NCBI RefSeq assembly: GCF_009674495.1
Contig: NZ_WKJN01000006.1
Location: 124,001-188,000 of the forward strand
Direction: 5' to 3'
Source of the DNA: Duganella alba
GTDB taxonomy: Bacteria; Pseudomonadota; Gammaproteobacteria; Burkholderiales; Burkholderiaceae_D
Length of the DNA stretch: 64,000 bases
Shown one piece after another: positions 51,438 to 61,194 of this stretch. A model generated the notes under the pieces. The model did not search any database and had not been told where the DNA came from. It saw nothing but the letters and a program-made list of their open reading frames with translations. How positions within the stretch are numbered: position 1 is the stretch's first letter; each line of letters opens with the position of its first letter. Position numbers and translations under genes: made by a program.

Positions 51438-52712
51438 CTAACGGCGGCCGCGGAACATCTGTGGCAGGATTTCCGCCAGCTGCGCGCGTTCGTCGCCGTG
51501 GGCATGGCGCAGCGCCTGCTGCGGGCCATGCATGAACTTGGCGGTCAGGCCTTTGGACAGGGCTTCGAGCACGGTGTCGATGTCCTCGCCCCTGGCCAGC
51601 ATCTTGCGCGCGCGTTCCAGTTCCAGCAGGCGCAGCGCTTCGCCGTTTTCCTGCAGGCTCTGGATCACCGGCACCACGGCGCGGTCGTCGATCCAGTGCA
51701 TGAAGGACTGCACGCGGGTTTCGATGATGGCTTCGGCCTGCGCCACGGCGGCCTGGCGGTTTTCCAGGCCGGTCTGCACCACCTTGCCGAGGTCGTCGAC
51801 GGTGTAGAGGAAGGCGTCGTTGAGGCGCGCCACTTCCGGTTCGATATCGCGCGGCACGGCCAGGTCGACCATGAACATCGGCTTGTGGCGGCGCGCCTTG
51901 ATCGCGCGTTCCACCATGCCCAGGCCGATCAGCGGCAGCGACGAGGCGGTGCACGAGATGACGATGTCGTACTGGTGCAGCTTGTCCTGCAGGTCGGCCA
52001 GGCGGATGGCGCGGCCGCCGTAGCGGTGCGCCAGCAGCTCGCCGCGTTCCAGCGTGCGGTTGGCGATGGTGATGGATTTCGGATTCTGCGCCGCGAAGTG
52101 GGTGGCGCACAGCTCGATCATTTCGCCGGCGCCGATGAACAGCACGTTCTGCTCGGCGATCTTGTCGAAGATGCGCTGCGACAGGCGCACGGCGGCGGCG
52201 GCCATCGACACGCTGTGGGCGCCGATTTCGGTGGTGCTGCGCACTTCCTTGGCCACCGAGAACGAGCGCTGGAACAGCTGGTGCAGATAGGTGCCGAGGC
52301 CGCCCGCTTCGTCGGCGGTGCGGATGGCGTCCTTGATCTGGCCGAGGATCTGCGTTTCGCCCAGCACCATCGAGTCCAGCCCGGAGGCGACGCGGAAGGT
52401 GTGGCGCACGGCGTCGTGCTGCGGCAGCATGTACAGGTGCGGACGCAGTTCGGCGTAGTTGAGCTTGTGGAAATCAGCGAGGAAATGCGCGCCGGCGTCG
52501 AGCGGGTCGGGCACGGTGCTGGCCGCGTACAGCTCGGTGCGGTTGCAGGTCGACAGGATGGCGGCCTCGTCGGAACCGCGATGGTCGATGCGTTCAAACC
52601 ACGAGCGCGCCGCCACCACCGCCTGCCCGAGCTGGTCGGGGGCGAACGCCAACTGCTCGCGGAGCGAGACCGGAGCGGTAGTGTGGTTGAGGCCGACGGC
52701 AAGCAGCTGCAT
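51438..52712 (-). CDS. hemA: Glutamyl-tRNA reductase
   Basis: 424 aa from ATG 52712, giving the standard [19 protein letters not shown]; the in-frame extension to 52742 is upstream of the conserved start. First step of C5-pathway tetrapyrrole synthesis (glutamyl-tRNA to glutamate-1-semialdehyde). The catalytic cysteine is in [13 protein letters not shown] (about 50). The NADPH domain has [19 protein letters not shown], and the C-terminal helical dimerisation domain is about 315-424. It heads the hemA-prfA-dsbB-prmC unit; a perfect TATAAT lies at 52741-52746. Confidence 0.98.
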   Translation of the reverse strand: MQLLAVGLNHTTAPVSLREQLAFAPDQLGQAVVAARSWFERIDHRGSDEAAILSTCNRTELYAASTVPDPLDAGAHFLADFHKLNYAELRPHLYMLPQHDAVRHTFRVASGLDSMVLGETQILGQIKDAIRTADEAGGLGTYLHQLFQRSFSVAKEVRSTTEIGAHSVSMAAAAVRLSQRIFDKIAEQNVLFIGAGEMIELCATHFAAQNPKSITIANRTLERGELLAHRYGGRAIRLADLQDKLHQYDIVISCTASSLPLIGLGMVERAIKARRHKPMFMVDLAVPRDIEPEVARLNDAFLYTVDDLGKVVQTGLENRQAAVAQAEAIIETRVQSFMHWIDDRAVVPVIQSLQENGEALRLLELERARKMLARGEDIDTVLEALSKGLTAKFMHGPQQALRHAHGDERAQLAEILPQMFRGRR

Positions 52713-52740
52713 TTCGGGTCCAGGCGTTGAATATGCGGTC

Positions 52741-52746
52741 ATTATA
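52741..52746 (-). promoter_or_regulatory. Candidate -10 box of hemA
   Basis: A perfect TATAAT on the minus strand, 28 bases upstream of the hemA ATG. The sequence at the -35 position is poor, so activation or an extended element may be needed. Confidence 0.5.
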
Positions 52747-52809
52747 CCGTGAGTACCCGGATGTTGCTTCTAGGACTGCTCAAAGAGATAGCAACAGCCT
52801 GTCCGCAGG

Positions 52810-53499
52810 TCAGGCGCCGAGCTTTTCCAGGCGGTAGCCGTAGCTGTAGACCGGCACCAGGCGGAAGCCGTTTTCTGGTTTTAACTGCAATTTGTTGCGG
52901 ACGCGGGAAACGTGGGTGTCCATGGTGCGCGACGGCACCACGGTTTCACGTATCCATACCGCCTCATGGATGTAGGCGCGCGACAGCGGACGGCCGATGT
53001 TGCGGAAAAATAACAGTGCCAGGTAGAACTCTTTGTGGGTGACATCCAACACTATGCCGTCCATCAGCAGCCGGCCGGGGCGCGTTTCGAAGACATATTG
53101 CCCGAATTGCAACTGCTCGGCGCCATTCTGCGCCGGGTAGGCGCGGCGCAGCAGGGCTTGCACGCGCGCCACCATTTCGCTGCGGCGCAGCGGCTTGATC
53201 ATGTAATCGTCGGCGCCGGCGGCCAGGCCGGCGACGATGTCGTCCTCGCCCGAGCTGGTGGTCAGGAACAGCACCGGCGCGCTGTCGTGCAGCTTCTCCT
53301 TGGCCCGGCGCAGCACCTCGGCGCCGCTCAGGTCGACCACCTGCCAGTCGAGGATCAGCATGTCGTAGCTGTCCTTGCGCAATTGCGCCAGCACGTCTTT
53401 GGCGGTCTGGAAGCTGTGGCAGATGTGGCCGGCCGAGGTGAGGACCTGGCAGATCAGTTCGGCTTGGCTGCGATCGTTGTCGAGTACGGCAATTCTCAT
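52810..53499 (-). CDS. OmpR-family response regulator
   Basis: 229 aa. Receiver (1-120): MRIAVLDNDRSQAELICQVL, phospho-acceptor in MLILDWQVVDLSGAEVL, VLFLTTSSGEDD, and lysine in YMIKPLRRSEM. The winged-helix output domain (about 130-229) has VLDVTHKEFYLALLFFRNIGRPLSR and TMDTHVSRVRNKLQL...FRLVPVYSYGYRLEKL. No kinase gene is adjacent, so it is an orphan here. It ends about 97 bases upstream of the hemA start on the same strand. Confidence 0.95.
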   Translation of the reverse strand: MRIAVLDNDRSQAELICQVLTSAGHICHSFQTAKDVLAQLRKDSYDMLILDWQVVDLSGAEVLRRAKEKLHDSAPVLFLTTSSGEDDIVAGLAAGADDYMIKPLRRSEMVARVQALLRRAYPAQNGAEQLQFGQYVFETRPGRLLMDGIVLDVTHKEFYLALLFFRNIGRPLSRAYIHEAVWIRETVVPSRTMDTHVSRVRNKLQLKPENGFRLVPVYSYGYRLEKLGA

Positions 53500-53564
53500 A
53501 CTGCTGCCTGCTGGAAAATGTTAAGGAGAAGTCACTCCAAATATAACAGAGATTTACAAATACC

Positions 53565-53592
53565 TTAGCAAAAAGGCTAAAAATATTTTTTT
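53565..53592. other. Intergenic hairpin followed by a T-rich tract
   Basis: TTAGC (53565-53569) and GCTAA (53576-53580) form a small stem, followed on the plus strand by AAATATTTTTTT. It lies in the AT-rich gap 53500-53735 between the divergent OmpR-type and DUF697-like genes, where no gene ends. This could mark a small transcript or a leader; support is weak and nothing else was seen in the gap. Confidence 0.3.
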
Positions 53593-53735
53593 AAGACACT
53601 ATCTGTGCCTTCTTGATAATGCTTGATTTCCCTGTGCGCGCCCGCATGTTGATTACACGGTACACTGGAAAAACGCTGAATTCAATGCAGAAGTTGAAAA
53701 ATAGCAAGAAGTGACAAGGCTCTCCGGGAGGCACG

Positions 53736-54248
53736 ATGCGCGGCAAAAAAGACACAAATTGGGCGCTGGTGCCGGCTTCGGCAGGCGATATCGCCGCCGT
53801 GCGCGAACGCTGTCGCCAGCTGGTGCGGCGCCGCGCGATGCTGTCGGCCGGCGTGGCGGCGGTGCCGATTCCGGGTCTCGACGTGGTGTCCGACCTGCGT
53901 CTGTTCGCGCTGCTGATCGACGACATCAACCAGGAATTCGGCCTGTCGGAACAACAGATCGAGCGCCTGCAGCCGAAGTTCCGGCTGATCGCCTACGAAG
54001 CGGCGATCGGCGTCGGCGGCATGCTGGTGGGCAAGGTGGTGACGCGGGAAGTGGTGGTGCAGCTGTTGAAGCGCACCGGTTTCAAGGCGGTGGCCAGGCA
54101 GGCCGGCAAGCTGGTGCCGCTGGCCGGGCAGCTGGCGTCGGCCGGCATCGGCTTTTTCGCCTTCCGCCAGATCGGCTACCAGCACGTGGAAGCCTGCGCC
54201 AGGGTGGCGCAGGAACTGGTGACGGCCGGCGTGCACCGGCCGGCGTGA
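53736..54248 (+). CDS. Hypothetical membrane-associated protein, DUF697/YcjF-like
   Basis: 170 aa; GGGAGG precedes ATG 53736. The central segment AMLSAGVAAVPIPGLDVVSDLRLFALLIDDINQEFGLS resembles DUF697/YcjF-type regions found next to GTPase domains, but there is no GTPase here. Two weakly hydrophobic glycine-rich segments (about 88-102, AAIGVGGMLVGKVV, and about 128-145, LVPLAGQLASAGIGFFAF) suggest membrane association. Its stop is four bases before the repeat copy 2 that separates it from minE. Function unknown. Confidence 0.8.
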   Translation: MRGKKDTNWALVPASAGDIAAVRERCRQLVRRRAMLSAGVAAVPIPGLDVVSDLRLFALLIDDINQEFGLSEQQIERLQPKFRLIAYEAAIGVGGMLVGKVVTREVVVQLLKRTGFKAVARQAGKLVPLAGQLASAGIGFFAFRQIGYQHVEACARVAQELVTAGVHRPA

Positions 54249-54252
54249 TACT

Positions 54253-54352
54253 CAGGTTGTTTCAAAATGCGCGCAGCGAGGCGCGGCGACGAAGACAGTG
54301 CAACCTGCACGGCAAGGAGCCGCAACGAAGCTGCGTGCTTTTTGAAACGACC
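54253..54352. repeat. Hairpin-forming dispersed repeat, copy 2 (convergent junction)
   Basis: In inverted orientation relative to copy 1 at 4885-4980. The terminal repeats GTTTCAAAAAGCACGCAGC and GTTTCAAAATGCGCGCAGC (read inward from each end) agree at 17 of 19 positions, so a single strand folds into a long hairpin. It fills the gap between the DUF697-like gene stop (+) and the minE stop (-). Confidence 0.75.
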
Positions 54353-54603
54353 TAGGCGTCGGGGAGGACCACGTTGACGTCCAGGACTTCCAGGTTGCCC
54401 TGGCGGTCCAGCGAGATCTTGATGTCGTCGGCATTGACCTTGGTGTACTTGGAGATCACCTCGATCAGTTCCTTGTGCAGCGCCGGCAGGAAGTCCGGGC
54501 CGGCGCGGCCGCTGCGCTCGCGCGCGATGATGATCTGTAACCGTTCCTTGGCCGCGGTGGCGGTCTTTTGTTTAGGCGGAAACAGGAAAGAAAGCAGTGC
54601 CAT
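54352..54603 (-). CDS. minE: Cell division topological specificity factor MinE
   Basis: 83 aa. Stimulates MinD ATPase and displaces MinC, generating the pole-to-pole oscillation. The N-terminal membrane-targeting [15 protein letters not shown] is followed by the anti-MinCD helix [18 protein letters not shown], then the dimerisation domain (35-83). Two bases separate it from the minD stop. Confidence 0.97.
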   Translation of the reverse strand: MALLSFLFPPKQKTATAAKERLQIIIARERSGRAGPDFLPALHKELIEVISKYTKVNADDIKISLDRQGNLEVLDVNVVLPDA

Positions 54604-54605
54604 GG

Positions 54606-55421
54606 TTACTTGCTCCCGAAGATACGCTGCAACAGGCCGGGCTTTTCATAATTGGTAAAGCGCAGCGGCAAGTCTTCGCCGAGGAAGCGCGACACCACGT
54701 CTTCGTAGGCTTCCGCAACATCGGTGCCCTTGAAGTGAATCGCCGGGTTGCCCTGGTTCGAAGCATGCAGCACCGATTCCGATTCCGGAATGATGCCGAT
54801 CAGTGGAATGCGCAGAATCTCCTTCACATCTTCGAACGACAGCATCTCGTCCGCTTCCACGCGTTTCGGCGAGTAGCGGGTGATCAGCAGGTGCTCCTTG
54901 ACCGGCTCGCCGCCGGTCTGGGCGCGGCGCGACTTGGCCTGGATGATGCCGAGGATGCGGTCGGAATCGCGCACCGACGACACTTCCGGATTGGTGACGA
55001 TGATCGCTTCATCGGCAAAGGTCAGCGCCATCAGCGCGCCGTGCTCGATACCGGCCGGCGAGTCGCAGATGATGAACTCGAAGCCCATGTTGATCAGTTC
55101 ATGCAGCACTTCTTCCACGCCGTCTTCCGACAGCGCGTCCTTGTCGCGCGTCTGCGAGGCCGGCAGGATGAACAGGTTGTCGCAGTGCTTGTCCTTGATC
55201 AGCGCCTGGGTCAGCGTCGCTTCCTTGTTGATCACGTTGATCAGGTCGTACACCACGCGGCGTTCGCAGCCCATGATCAGGTCGAGGTTACGCAGGCCGA
55301 CGTCGAAGTCGATGACCGCGGTCTTGTGGCCGCGCATGGCCAGGCCGGTCGAGAAGCTGGCGCTGGAGGTGGTTTTACCGACACCGCCCTTGCCGGACGT
55401 TACAACAATAATTCTTGCCAC
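54606..55421 (-). CDS. minD: Septum site-determining protein MinD
   Basis: 271-aa ParA/MinD-type ATPase. Deviant Walker [15 protein letters not shown] at residues 10-23; [35 protein letters not shown] (Walker B); and the C-terminal amphipathic membrane helix [14 protein letters not shown]. It recruits MinC to the membrane and cycles with MinE. Middle gene of minC-minD-minE, 27 bases after minC. Confidence 0.98.
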   Translation of the reverse strand: MARIIVVTSGKGGVGKTTSSASFSTGLAMRGHKTAVIDFDVGLRNLDLIMGCERRVVYDLINVINKEATLTQALIKDKHCDNLFILPASQTRDKDALSEDGVEEVLHELINMGFEFIICDSPAGIEHGALMALTFADEAIIVTNPEVSSVRDSDRILGIIQAKSRRAQTGGEPVKEHLLITRYSPKRVEADEMLSFEDVKEILRIPLIGIIPESESVLHASNQGNPAIHFKGTDVAEAYEDVVSRFLGEDLPLRFTNYEKPGLLQRIFGSK

Positions 55422-55448
55422 GAATAATCCTTTTCAGAGTGGTGTGCG

Positions 55449-56225
55449 TCAAGCGCGGTTAGCCGTATTGACAGATGATATATCGATTCTGTCACCGACC
55501 AGGCGAATTTGCGTCGGCGAGCGCGCATATTCCTGGGGGAAACCGTCTTCAAACGTGCTGTAGACGCCGGCGATGGAGACCAGCTCCGGCGACATGTTCA
55601 GTGCAAAAATGCGCGCCTGGGCATTGCCCGAGGCGCCCGCCAGCGCGCGGCCGTTGAGCGTGTTGTACACGTGGATGCTGCCGTCGGCGATGATTTCGGC
55701 GCCGTTGTTGACCACGGCGGTGACCACCAGGTCGCAGCCGCGCGCGTAGATGCGCTGGCCGGCGCGCACCGGCGTGTCGATGATCATCACGCCGCCGTCG
55801 GCGACCGGCTGGGCCTGGGCGGCAGCCACCGCCACCGGCGTCGGCGCGGTGTCCGGCGTGGCGGCAGGCGCCGGCCTGGCCGCTTCCTCTTCACGCGGCT
55901 TGGCGCTGGCGGTTTCCAGGCTCAGACCGTGGGCGGCGATGTCGGCCGCCATGTCCGGCGGCGCGTTGCGCACGGCGACCGGGTTCAGGCGGTATTTTTT
56001 CAGCAGGGCGATCAGGCCGCCCCAGTCGACCGCTTCGCAGCCGGCCGGCAGCGCGGCGACGTCGATCACGGTCAGGTCGTCTTCGAAGAAGTCGGCGGTG
56101 CCGCCGGTCATTTCGGCCAGCGCGGCGTCGAGAGCGAGGCGGTCGGCCGTCGCCAGAATGGCGGAGACGGCGACGACGGTGGAAATCTTGATTTCGATGG
56201 GCTTTTGAAACAGGCTCTTGGACAT
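55449..56225 (-). CDS. minC: Septum site-determining protein MinC
   Basis: 258 aa from ATG 56225 ([16 protein letters not shown]), preferred over the longer frame to 56258. The N-terminal FtsZ-inhibiting domain (about 1-105) is followed by an alanine/proline linker (about 110-150, [20 protein letters not shown]) and a beta-helical C-terminal domain (about 155-258, [35 protein letters not shown]...[21 protein letters not shown]) that binds MinD. First gene of the min operon. Confidence 0.97.
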   Translation of the reverse strand: MSKSLFQKPIEIKISTVVAVSAILATADRLALDAALAEMTGGTADFFEDDLTVIDVAALPAGCEAVDWGGLIALLKKYRLNPVAVRNAPPDMAADIAAHGLSLETASAKPREEEAARPAPAATPDTAPTPVAVAAAQAQPVADGGVMIIDTPVRAGQRIYARGCDLVVTAVVNNGAEIIADGSIHVYNTLNGRALAGASGNAQARIFALNMSPELVSIAGVYSTFEDGFPQEYARSPTQIRLVGDRIDISSVNTANRA

Positions 56226-56301
56226 GGGCGACAGTATCAGGGTTAGCCTCGCGCGCATGCGCAGGCACCAGCATTCTACTGTGGAAAATGGGGAAAGGGG
56301 A

Positions 56302-56322
56302 GGCCCGCCACGCGTGCGGGCC
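56302..56322 (-). terminator. Possible terminator of metE
   Basis: GGCCCGC (56302-56308) pairs with GCGGGCC (56316-56322). It lies 21 bases past the metE stop; the following minus-strand tract is C/T-rich rather than pure T, so strength is uncertain. Confidence 0.4.
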
Positions 56323-56342
56323 TTGAAAAATGCGGGATTTGG

Positions 56343-58679
56343 CTAGTAGATGGCGCGCAGCTGGCGCGCGGCGGCGACCATATTGCGCAGCGCGGCCTGG
56401 GTTTCCGGCCAGCCGCGCGTCTTCAGGCCGCAGTCCGGATTGACCCACAGGTTGGCCGGCGGGATCACCGCGCTGGCCTTTTGCAGCAGCCGCACCATCT
56501 CCTGCTGGTCCGGCACCCGCGGCGAGTGGATGTCGTAGACGCCGGGACCGATCTCGTTCGGGTAGCGGAACTGGCCGAAGCCGTTCAGCAGTTCCATGTC
56601 CGAGCGGCTGGTCTCGATGGTGATGACGTCGGCATCCATGGCGGCGATCTGCGGCAGGATGTCGTTGAACTCGGCGTAGCACATGTGGGTGTGGATCTGC
56701 GTGGCGTCGCCCACGGCGCTGGCCGACACGCGGAAGGCCTGCGTGGCCCAGTCCAGGTAGTCGTCCCAGCGGCTGCGGCGCAGCGGCAGGCCTTCGCGCA
56801 CGGCCGGTTCGTCGATCTGGATGATGCCGATGCCGGCCTGTTCCAGGTCGGCCACCTCGTCGCGGATGGCCAGCGCGATCTGCAGCGCGGTGCGCGAGCG
56901 CGGCTGGTCGTCGCGCACGAACGACCATTGCAGGATGGTGATGGGGCCGGTCAGCATGCCTTTCATCGGTTTGCCGGTCAGGCTTTGCGCGTGCACGGTC
57001 CAGTCGACCGTCATGGCTTTCGGACGGCTGACGTCGCCGTAGATGATCGGCGGCTTGACGCAGCGCGAGCCGTAGGATTGCACCCAGCCCAGCCGGGTGA
57101 AGGTGAAGCCGTCGAGCTGCTCGCCGAAGTATTCGACCATGTCGTTGCGTTCGGCTTCGCCGTGGACCAGCACGTCCAGGCCCAGTTCCTCCTGCTGGCG
57201 CACGGCGTAGGCGATTTCCTCGCGCATCGTGGCGGCGTAGCCGGCGGCGTCGAGTTCGCCGCGCTTGAAGCTGGCGCGGGCGCTGCGGATGGCCGGTGTC
57301 TGCGGGAAGGAGCCGATGGTGGTGGTCGGGAAGGGCGGCAGCTGGAAGCGGGCGCGCTGTTCGGCCTGGCGCTGGGCGAAGCCGGAGCGGCGCTGGCCGG
57401 CGTCGGCCGGCAGGGCGTCCAGGCGCTCGCGGACGGCGGCCTGGTGCACGCGCGGACTGGCGCGGCGGCTGGCGATGGCGGCGCGGGAGGCGGCCAGCGC
57501 GCTGGCGGCATCTTCACCGTGCAGCGCGCGTTTCAGCACGTCCAGTTCGTCCAGCTTTTCGCCGGCGAAGGCGAGCCAGGAGCGGATCTCGCCGTCGAGC
57601 TGGTTTTCGGCCGCCAGCGTGAACGGCACGTGCAGCAGCGAGCACGACGAGGACAGCCACAGCTTGCCGGCGCGCTTCTCGACGATCGGCGCCAGCACGG
57701 CCAGCGCGGCGTCGAGGTCGGTGCGCCAGATGTTGCGGCCGTCGACGATGCCGACCGACAGCACCTTGTGCACCGGCAGCCAGTCGGCGATGCTGGCCAG
57801 TTCCTGCGGCGCGCGCACGCCGTCGACGTGCAGGCCGGCCACCGGCAGGCGGCAGGCCAGGCCGAGGTTTTCTTCCAGCGGCGAGAAATAGGTCGCCAGC
57901 AGCAGCGGCACGCCGACCTGGTTCAGCTGCCAGTAGCTGTTTTCGAAGGCGCTGCGCCATGGCGCCGGCAGGTCGAGTCCGAGGATGGGTTCGTCGACCT
58001 GCACCCATTGCACGCCCTGGGCTTTCAGGCGGTCCAGCACCTGGCCGTAGATCGGCAGCAGCTGGTCCAGCAGGGCGAGGCGGTCGAAACCGGCGGTCCT
58101 GGTTTTGCCCAGCCACAGGAAGGTCAGCGGGCCGATCAGCACGGCCTTGACCGCGTGACCGAGGGCCTGCGCTTCGGCCACTTCGTCGAACAGGCGCTCG
58201 CAGGCCAGCGAGAAGGCGGTTTCCGGCGTGAACTCGGGCACCAGGTAGTGGTAGTTGGTGTCGAACCACTTGGTCATTTCCAGCGCGGCGGCGGCCGGCA
58301 GGGCGTCGGCCGTGTGCGCGCCGCAGCCGCAGCCGGCGTCGTGGGCGTCGCCGCTGCGGCCGCGCGCCATGGTGAAGTAGCGGCTCAGTTGCGACTGCTG
58401 CGGCTGGAAGCCGTAGCGCGCCGGTTCGCAGCCCAGCAGCTGGATGTGGTTGGCCACCTGGTCGTAAAAGGCGAAATCGCCGACGCTGACGAAATCGAGG
58501 CCGGCGTCGCGCTGCAAGGCCCAGTGGCGCGCGCGCAGTGCGCGGCCGGTGCTTTCCAGTTCGGCGTCGCTGAGTTCGCCGCGCCAGTTTTTCTCCAGCG
58601 CAAATTTCAGTTCGCGCGCCGCGCCGATGCGCGGGAAGCCGGGAACGTGGGTATGGATCGCATTCTTGGTGGTGGTCAT
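56343..58679 (-). CDS. metE: Cobalamin-independent methionine synthase
   Basis: 778 aa from ATG 58679 ([21 protein letters not shown]); ATG codons at 58691 and 58697 add only a few residues. It transfers the methyl group from methyltetrahydropteroyl-triglutamate to homocysteine. N-terminal barrel (about 1-380) and C-terminal catalytic barrel (about 430-770). Zinc ligands in [12 protein letters not shown] (His and Cys), the glutamate in [10 protein letters not shown], and the cysteine in [13 protein letters not shown]; also [12 protein letters not shown] and [14 protein letters not shown] histidine/cysteine-containing insert, [15 protein letters not shown], sits near residue 110. It is divergent from its regulator metR. 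Confidence 0.97.
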   Translation of the reverse strand: MTTTKNAIHTHVPGFPRIGAARELKFALEKNWRGELSDAELESTGRALRARHWALQRDAGLDFVSVGDFAFYDQVANHIQLLGCEPARYGFQPQQSQLSRYFTMARGRSGDAHDAGCGCGAHTADALPAAAALEMTKWFDTNYHYLVPEFTPETAFSLACERLFDEVAEAQALGHAVKAVLIGPLTFLWLGKTRTAGFDRLALLDQLLPIYGQVLDRLKAQGVQWVQVDEPILGLDLPAPWRSAFENSYWQLNQVGVPLLLATYFSPLEENLGLACRLPVAGLHVDGVRAPQELASIADWLPVHKVLSVGIVDGRNIWRTDLDAALAVLAPIVEKRAGKLWLSSSCSLLHVPFTLAAENQLDGEIRSWLAFAGEKLDELDVLKRALHGEDAASALAASRAAIASRRASPRVHQAAVRERLDALPADAGQRRSGFAQRQAEQRARFQLPPFPTTTIGSFPQTPAIRSARASFKRGELDAAGYAATMREEIAYAVRQQEELGLDVLVHGEAERNDMVEYFGEQLDGFTFTRLGWVQSYGSRCVKPPIIYGDVSRPKAMTVDWTVHAQSLTGKPMKGMLTGPITILQWSFVRDDQPRSRTALQIALAIRDEVADLEQAGIGIIQIDEPAVREGLPLRRSRWDDYLDWATQAFRVSASAVGDATQIHTHMCYAEFNDILPQIAAMDADVITIETSRSDMELLNGFGQFRYPNEIGPGVYDIHSPRVPDQQEMVRLLQKASAVIPPANLWVNPDCGLKTRGWPETQAALRNMVAAARQLRAIY

Positions 58680-58734
58680 GGTGCCTGTCATCCGCATTTA
58701 ATATTGGTGGGATAAAGTGTGCGGCAAACCGGTC

Positions 58735-58757
58735 TATAATCAAAACGAAAGATTTTG
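58735..58757 (+). promoter_or_regulatory. metR -10 box and adjacent candidate MetR palindrome
   Basis: TATAAT at 58735-58740 is directly followed by CAAAA-N7-TTTTG (58741-58757), a LysR-type inverted repeat in the 107-base metE/metR gap. A classical TGAA-N5-TTCA site was not found, so the assignment to MetR is tentative. Confidence 0.35.
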
Positions 58758-58786
58758 CGGCTTCACATGAAAAAAATTAATAGACC

Positions 58787-59695
58787 ATGCTAGAGATACG
58801 CCACCTCCGCACCTTGAGCGCGCTGCGTTCGGCCGGCAGTCTGGTGCGCGCTGCCCAACTGCTCAACCTGACGCAGTCGGCCCTGTCACATCAAATCAAA
58901 TTGCTGGAAGATCGCTACGGCGGCCCGCTGTTTGAGCGCAAATCGGTGCCGATCGGCTTTACCGCCACCGGCAGCCGGCTGCTCAAGCTGGCCGACCTGC
59001 TGCTGCCGGAAATCGAAACCGCCGAGCGTGAAGTTGCGCGCCTAATGCAGGGAGATACCGGCCAGTTGCGGGTGGCTCTGGAGTGCCACACCTGCTTCGA
59101 CTGGCTGATGCCGGTGATGGACGAATTCCGCAAGCGCTGGCCCGAAGTGGAGATCGACCTGGTGTCCGGCTTCCATAGCGAGCCGGCCGATTTGCTGCGC
59201 AGCGGCGAAGCCGACCTGGTGATCGGTTCGGACTACGGCCCGGACTTCGCCACCTTCCCCCTGTTCCGCTTCGAAATCCTGGTGGTGATGGCGCAGAAGC
59301 ACCGCCTGGCCCAGCAGCGCCGCCTGCAGGCCGCCGATTTCGACGGCGAAACGCTGATCACCTACCCGGTGCCGGAAGAACGCATCGACCTCATCCGCGA
59401 GGTGCTGCATCCGGCCCACATCCCGTTCCAGCGCCGCACCGCCGAATTGACGGTGGCGGTGCTGCAACTGGTCGCCAGCCGCCGCGGCATTGCCGCGCTG
59501 CCCAACTGGGCCATCAAGAACTACGTCGACTACGACTACGTCATCGCCCGCCCGGTCGGTGAGCAGGGCTTGTGGAGCGATCTGTTTGTCTCGGTGCAGG
59601 AGGCGCAAAAGCACAAGGCCTATGTGCTCGACTTCGTCAATGTGATACGCGAACAATGCGCCGCCTCGCTCGACGGTATCAAATTATTATCGTGA
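58787..59695 (+). CDS. metR: LysR-family regulator MetR
   Basis: 302 aa. N-terminal winged HTH (1-60): MLEIRHLRTLSALRSAGSL, AAQLLNLTQSALSHQIKLLE and PLFERKSVPIGFTATGSRLL. The effector domain (about 90-300) carries the MetR-typical LRVALECHTCFDWLMPVMDEFR and GFHSEPADLLRSGEADLVIGSD. MetR uses homocysteine as coactivator to control metE. Divergent placement next to metE strongly supports the assignment. Confidence 0.96.
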   Translation: MLEIRHLRTLSALRSAGSLVRAAQLLNLTQSALSHQIKLLEDRYGGPLFERKSVPIGFTATGSRLLKLADLLLPEIETAEREVARLMQGDTGQLRVALECHTCFDWLMPVMDEFRKRWPEVEIDLVSGFHSEPADLLRSGEADLVIGSDYGPDFATFPLFRFEILVVMAQKHRLAQQRRLQAADFDGETLITYPVPEERIDLIREVLHPAHIPFQRRTAELTVAVLQLVASRRGIAALPNWAIKNYVDYDYVIARPVGEQGLWSDLFVSVQEAQKHKAYVLDFVNVIREQCAASLDGIKLLS

Positions 59696-59942
59696 CAAAT
59701 AGTTATTGTTTCTGCAAAATATACTCATGGGATTTGATACGCATCAAAGTGCGTGCTGATATCGGCGCATACGATTAGTGCCCACCAGTTGCGCTGCGGG
59801 CATGGATGCTGCTAGCAAATCTGGAGTTTCTCGCGGCAGCGCAGCATTGAAACCTCCCACGCCTTTCAGACGGACGGCGTATGATAAAAGTTCGCGTTGT
59901 CGCTCAACTTAGCCGGCTCCGGCTGGCGCATTGGAGAATCAA

Positions 59943-61121
59943 ATGGATGATGTAGTTATCGTTGCTGCCGGCCGCACCGGTGTGGGTAAATTCGGCGGCA
60001 GTCTGGCCAAGATCCCGGCTTCCGAGCTGGGCGCTCATGTCATCAAGGGCCTGCTGGCCAAATCCGGCATCGATCCCAACCTGATCAGCGAAGCCATCCT
60101 CGGCCAGGTGCTGACCGCCGGCGTCGGCCAGAACCCGGCGCGCCAGGCGGTGATCAAGTCCGGCCTGCCGAACACCATTCCCGGCTTCACCATCAACCAC
60201 GTGTGCGGCTCCGGCCTGAAGGCCACCCACCTGGCGGCGCAGGCGCTGAAGGCGGGCGACTCGCAGATCATCATCGCCGGCGGCCAGGAAAACATGAGCG
60301 CCGCACCGCACGTGCTGCCGGGCTCGCGCGACGGCTTCCGCATGGGCGACATCAAGATGATCGACAGCATGATCGTCGACGGCCTGTGGGACGCCTTCAA
60401 CCAGTACCACATGGGCACCACCGCCGAGAACGTCGCGAAGAAATACGAGATCTCGCGCGCCGAGCAGGACGAGTTCGCGCTGCAGTCGCAGTTGAAAGCC
60501 GAAGCCGCGCAAAAGGAAGGCAAGTTCAAGGACGAAATCCTGCCGCTGGAAATCGTGCAGAAAAAAGGCAGCTTCGTTTTCGACACCGATGAATACGTCA
60601 AGCCGGGCTCGACGCTGGAAGGCCTGGCCGCCCTGCGTCCGGCCTTCGCCAAGGACGGCACCGTCACCGCCGGCAACGCCTCCGGCATCAATGACGGCGC
60701 CGCCGCCGTCATCATGACCACCGCCACCAAGGCCAAGGAACTGGGCCTGCCGGTGCTGGCCAGGATCAAGGCCTACGCCTCGTCCGGCCTGGACCCTGCC
60801 TACATGGGCATGGGCCCGGTCTCGGCCACCAAGCTGTGCCTGAAAAAAGCCGGCTGGACGCCGGACGACCTGGACCTGCTGGAAATCAATGAAGCGTTTG
60901 CCGCGCAAGCGGTGGCGGTCAACAAGGAAATGGGCTGGGACACTAGCAAGATCAACGTCAATGGCGGCGCCATCGCCATCGGCCACCCGATCGGCGCGTC
61001 CGGCGCCCGTATCCTGGTCACGCTGATCCACGAAATGATACGCCGCGACGCCAAGAAAGGCCTGGCCTCGCTGTGCATCGGCGGCGGCATGGGCGTGGCG
61101 CTGGCGATCGAGCGCGCGTAA
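59943..61121 (+). CDS. phaA: Acetyl-CoA C-acetyltransferase (beta-ketothiolase)
   Basis: 392 aa from ATG 59943, with GGAG upstream; a TTG at 59931 is not needed. It condenses two acetyl-CoA to acetoacetyl-CoA, the first step of polyhydroxybutyrate synthesis. Catalytic residues: cysteine in [16 protein letters not shown] (about 88), histidine in [16 protein letters not shown] (about 348) and cysteine in [14 protein letters not shown] (about 378). It is followed 73 bases later by phaB; a hairpin lies between. The upstream gap 59696-59942 shows no gene. Confidence 0.97.
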   Translation: MDDVVIVAAGRTGVGKFGGSLAKIPASELGAHVIKGLLAKSGIDPNLISEAILGQVLTAGVGQNPARQAVIKSGLPNTIPGFTINHVCGSGLKATHLAAQALKAGDSQIIIAGGQENMSAAPHVLPGSRDGFRMGDIKMIDSMIVDGLWDAFNQYHMGTTAENVAKKYEISRAEQDEFALQSQLKAEAAQKEGKFKDEILPLEIVQKKGSFVFDTDEYVKPGSTLEGLAALRPAFAKDGTVTAGNASGINDGAAAVIMTTATKAKELGLPVLARIKAYASSGLDPAYMGMGPVSATKLCLKKAGWTPDDLDLLEINEAFAAQAVAVNKEMGWDTSKINVNGGAIAIGHPIGASGARILVTLIHEMIRRDAKKGLASLCIGGGMGVALAIERA

Positions 61122-61137
61122 GCACAATAAAAACAGC

Positions 61138-61158
61138 GGCCCGGCTCCAGGCCGGGCC
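61138..61158. repeat. Hairpin between phaA and phaB
   Basis: GGCCCGGC (61138-61145) and GCCGGGCC (61151-61158) are exact complements around a 5-base loop, with no U-tract. It may stabilise or process the phaA message rather than stop transcription. Confidence 0.6.
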
Positions 61159-61194
61159 AACTTCGAATTTTCGGCATCATACGAGGGGACAATT

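Noticed and set aside
53565..53592. Small RNA gene in the OmpR-type/DUF697-like gap
   Set aside because: The stem is only five base pairs, and no clear promoter at a fitting distance was found; kept only as a low-confidence hairpin.
56223..56928. 345-codon frame overlapping metE and minC on the minus strand
   Set aside because: The frame differs from both real genes over most of its length and is Arg/Ala-rich without motifs.
58680..58786. Riboswitch or canonical MetR site between metE and metR
   Set aside because: The gap is too short for a SAM or cobalamin riboswitch on either strand and contains no TGAA-N5-TTCA; only a tentative LysR-type palindrome was kept.
59770..59900. Third copy of the 95-bp hairpin repeat upstream of phaA (contains TTGAAAC)
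   Set aside because: Only the seven-base end matches; the interior and the opposite end do not.
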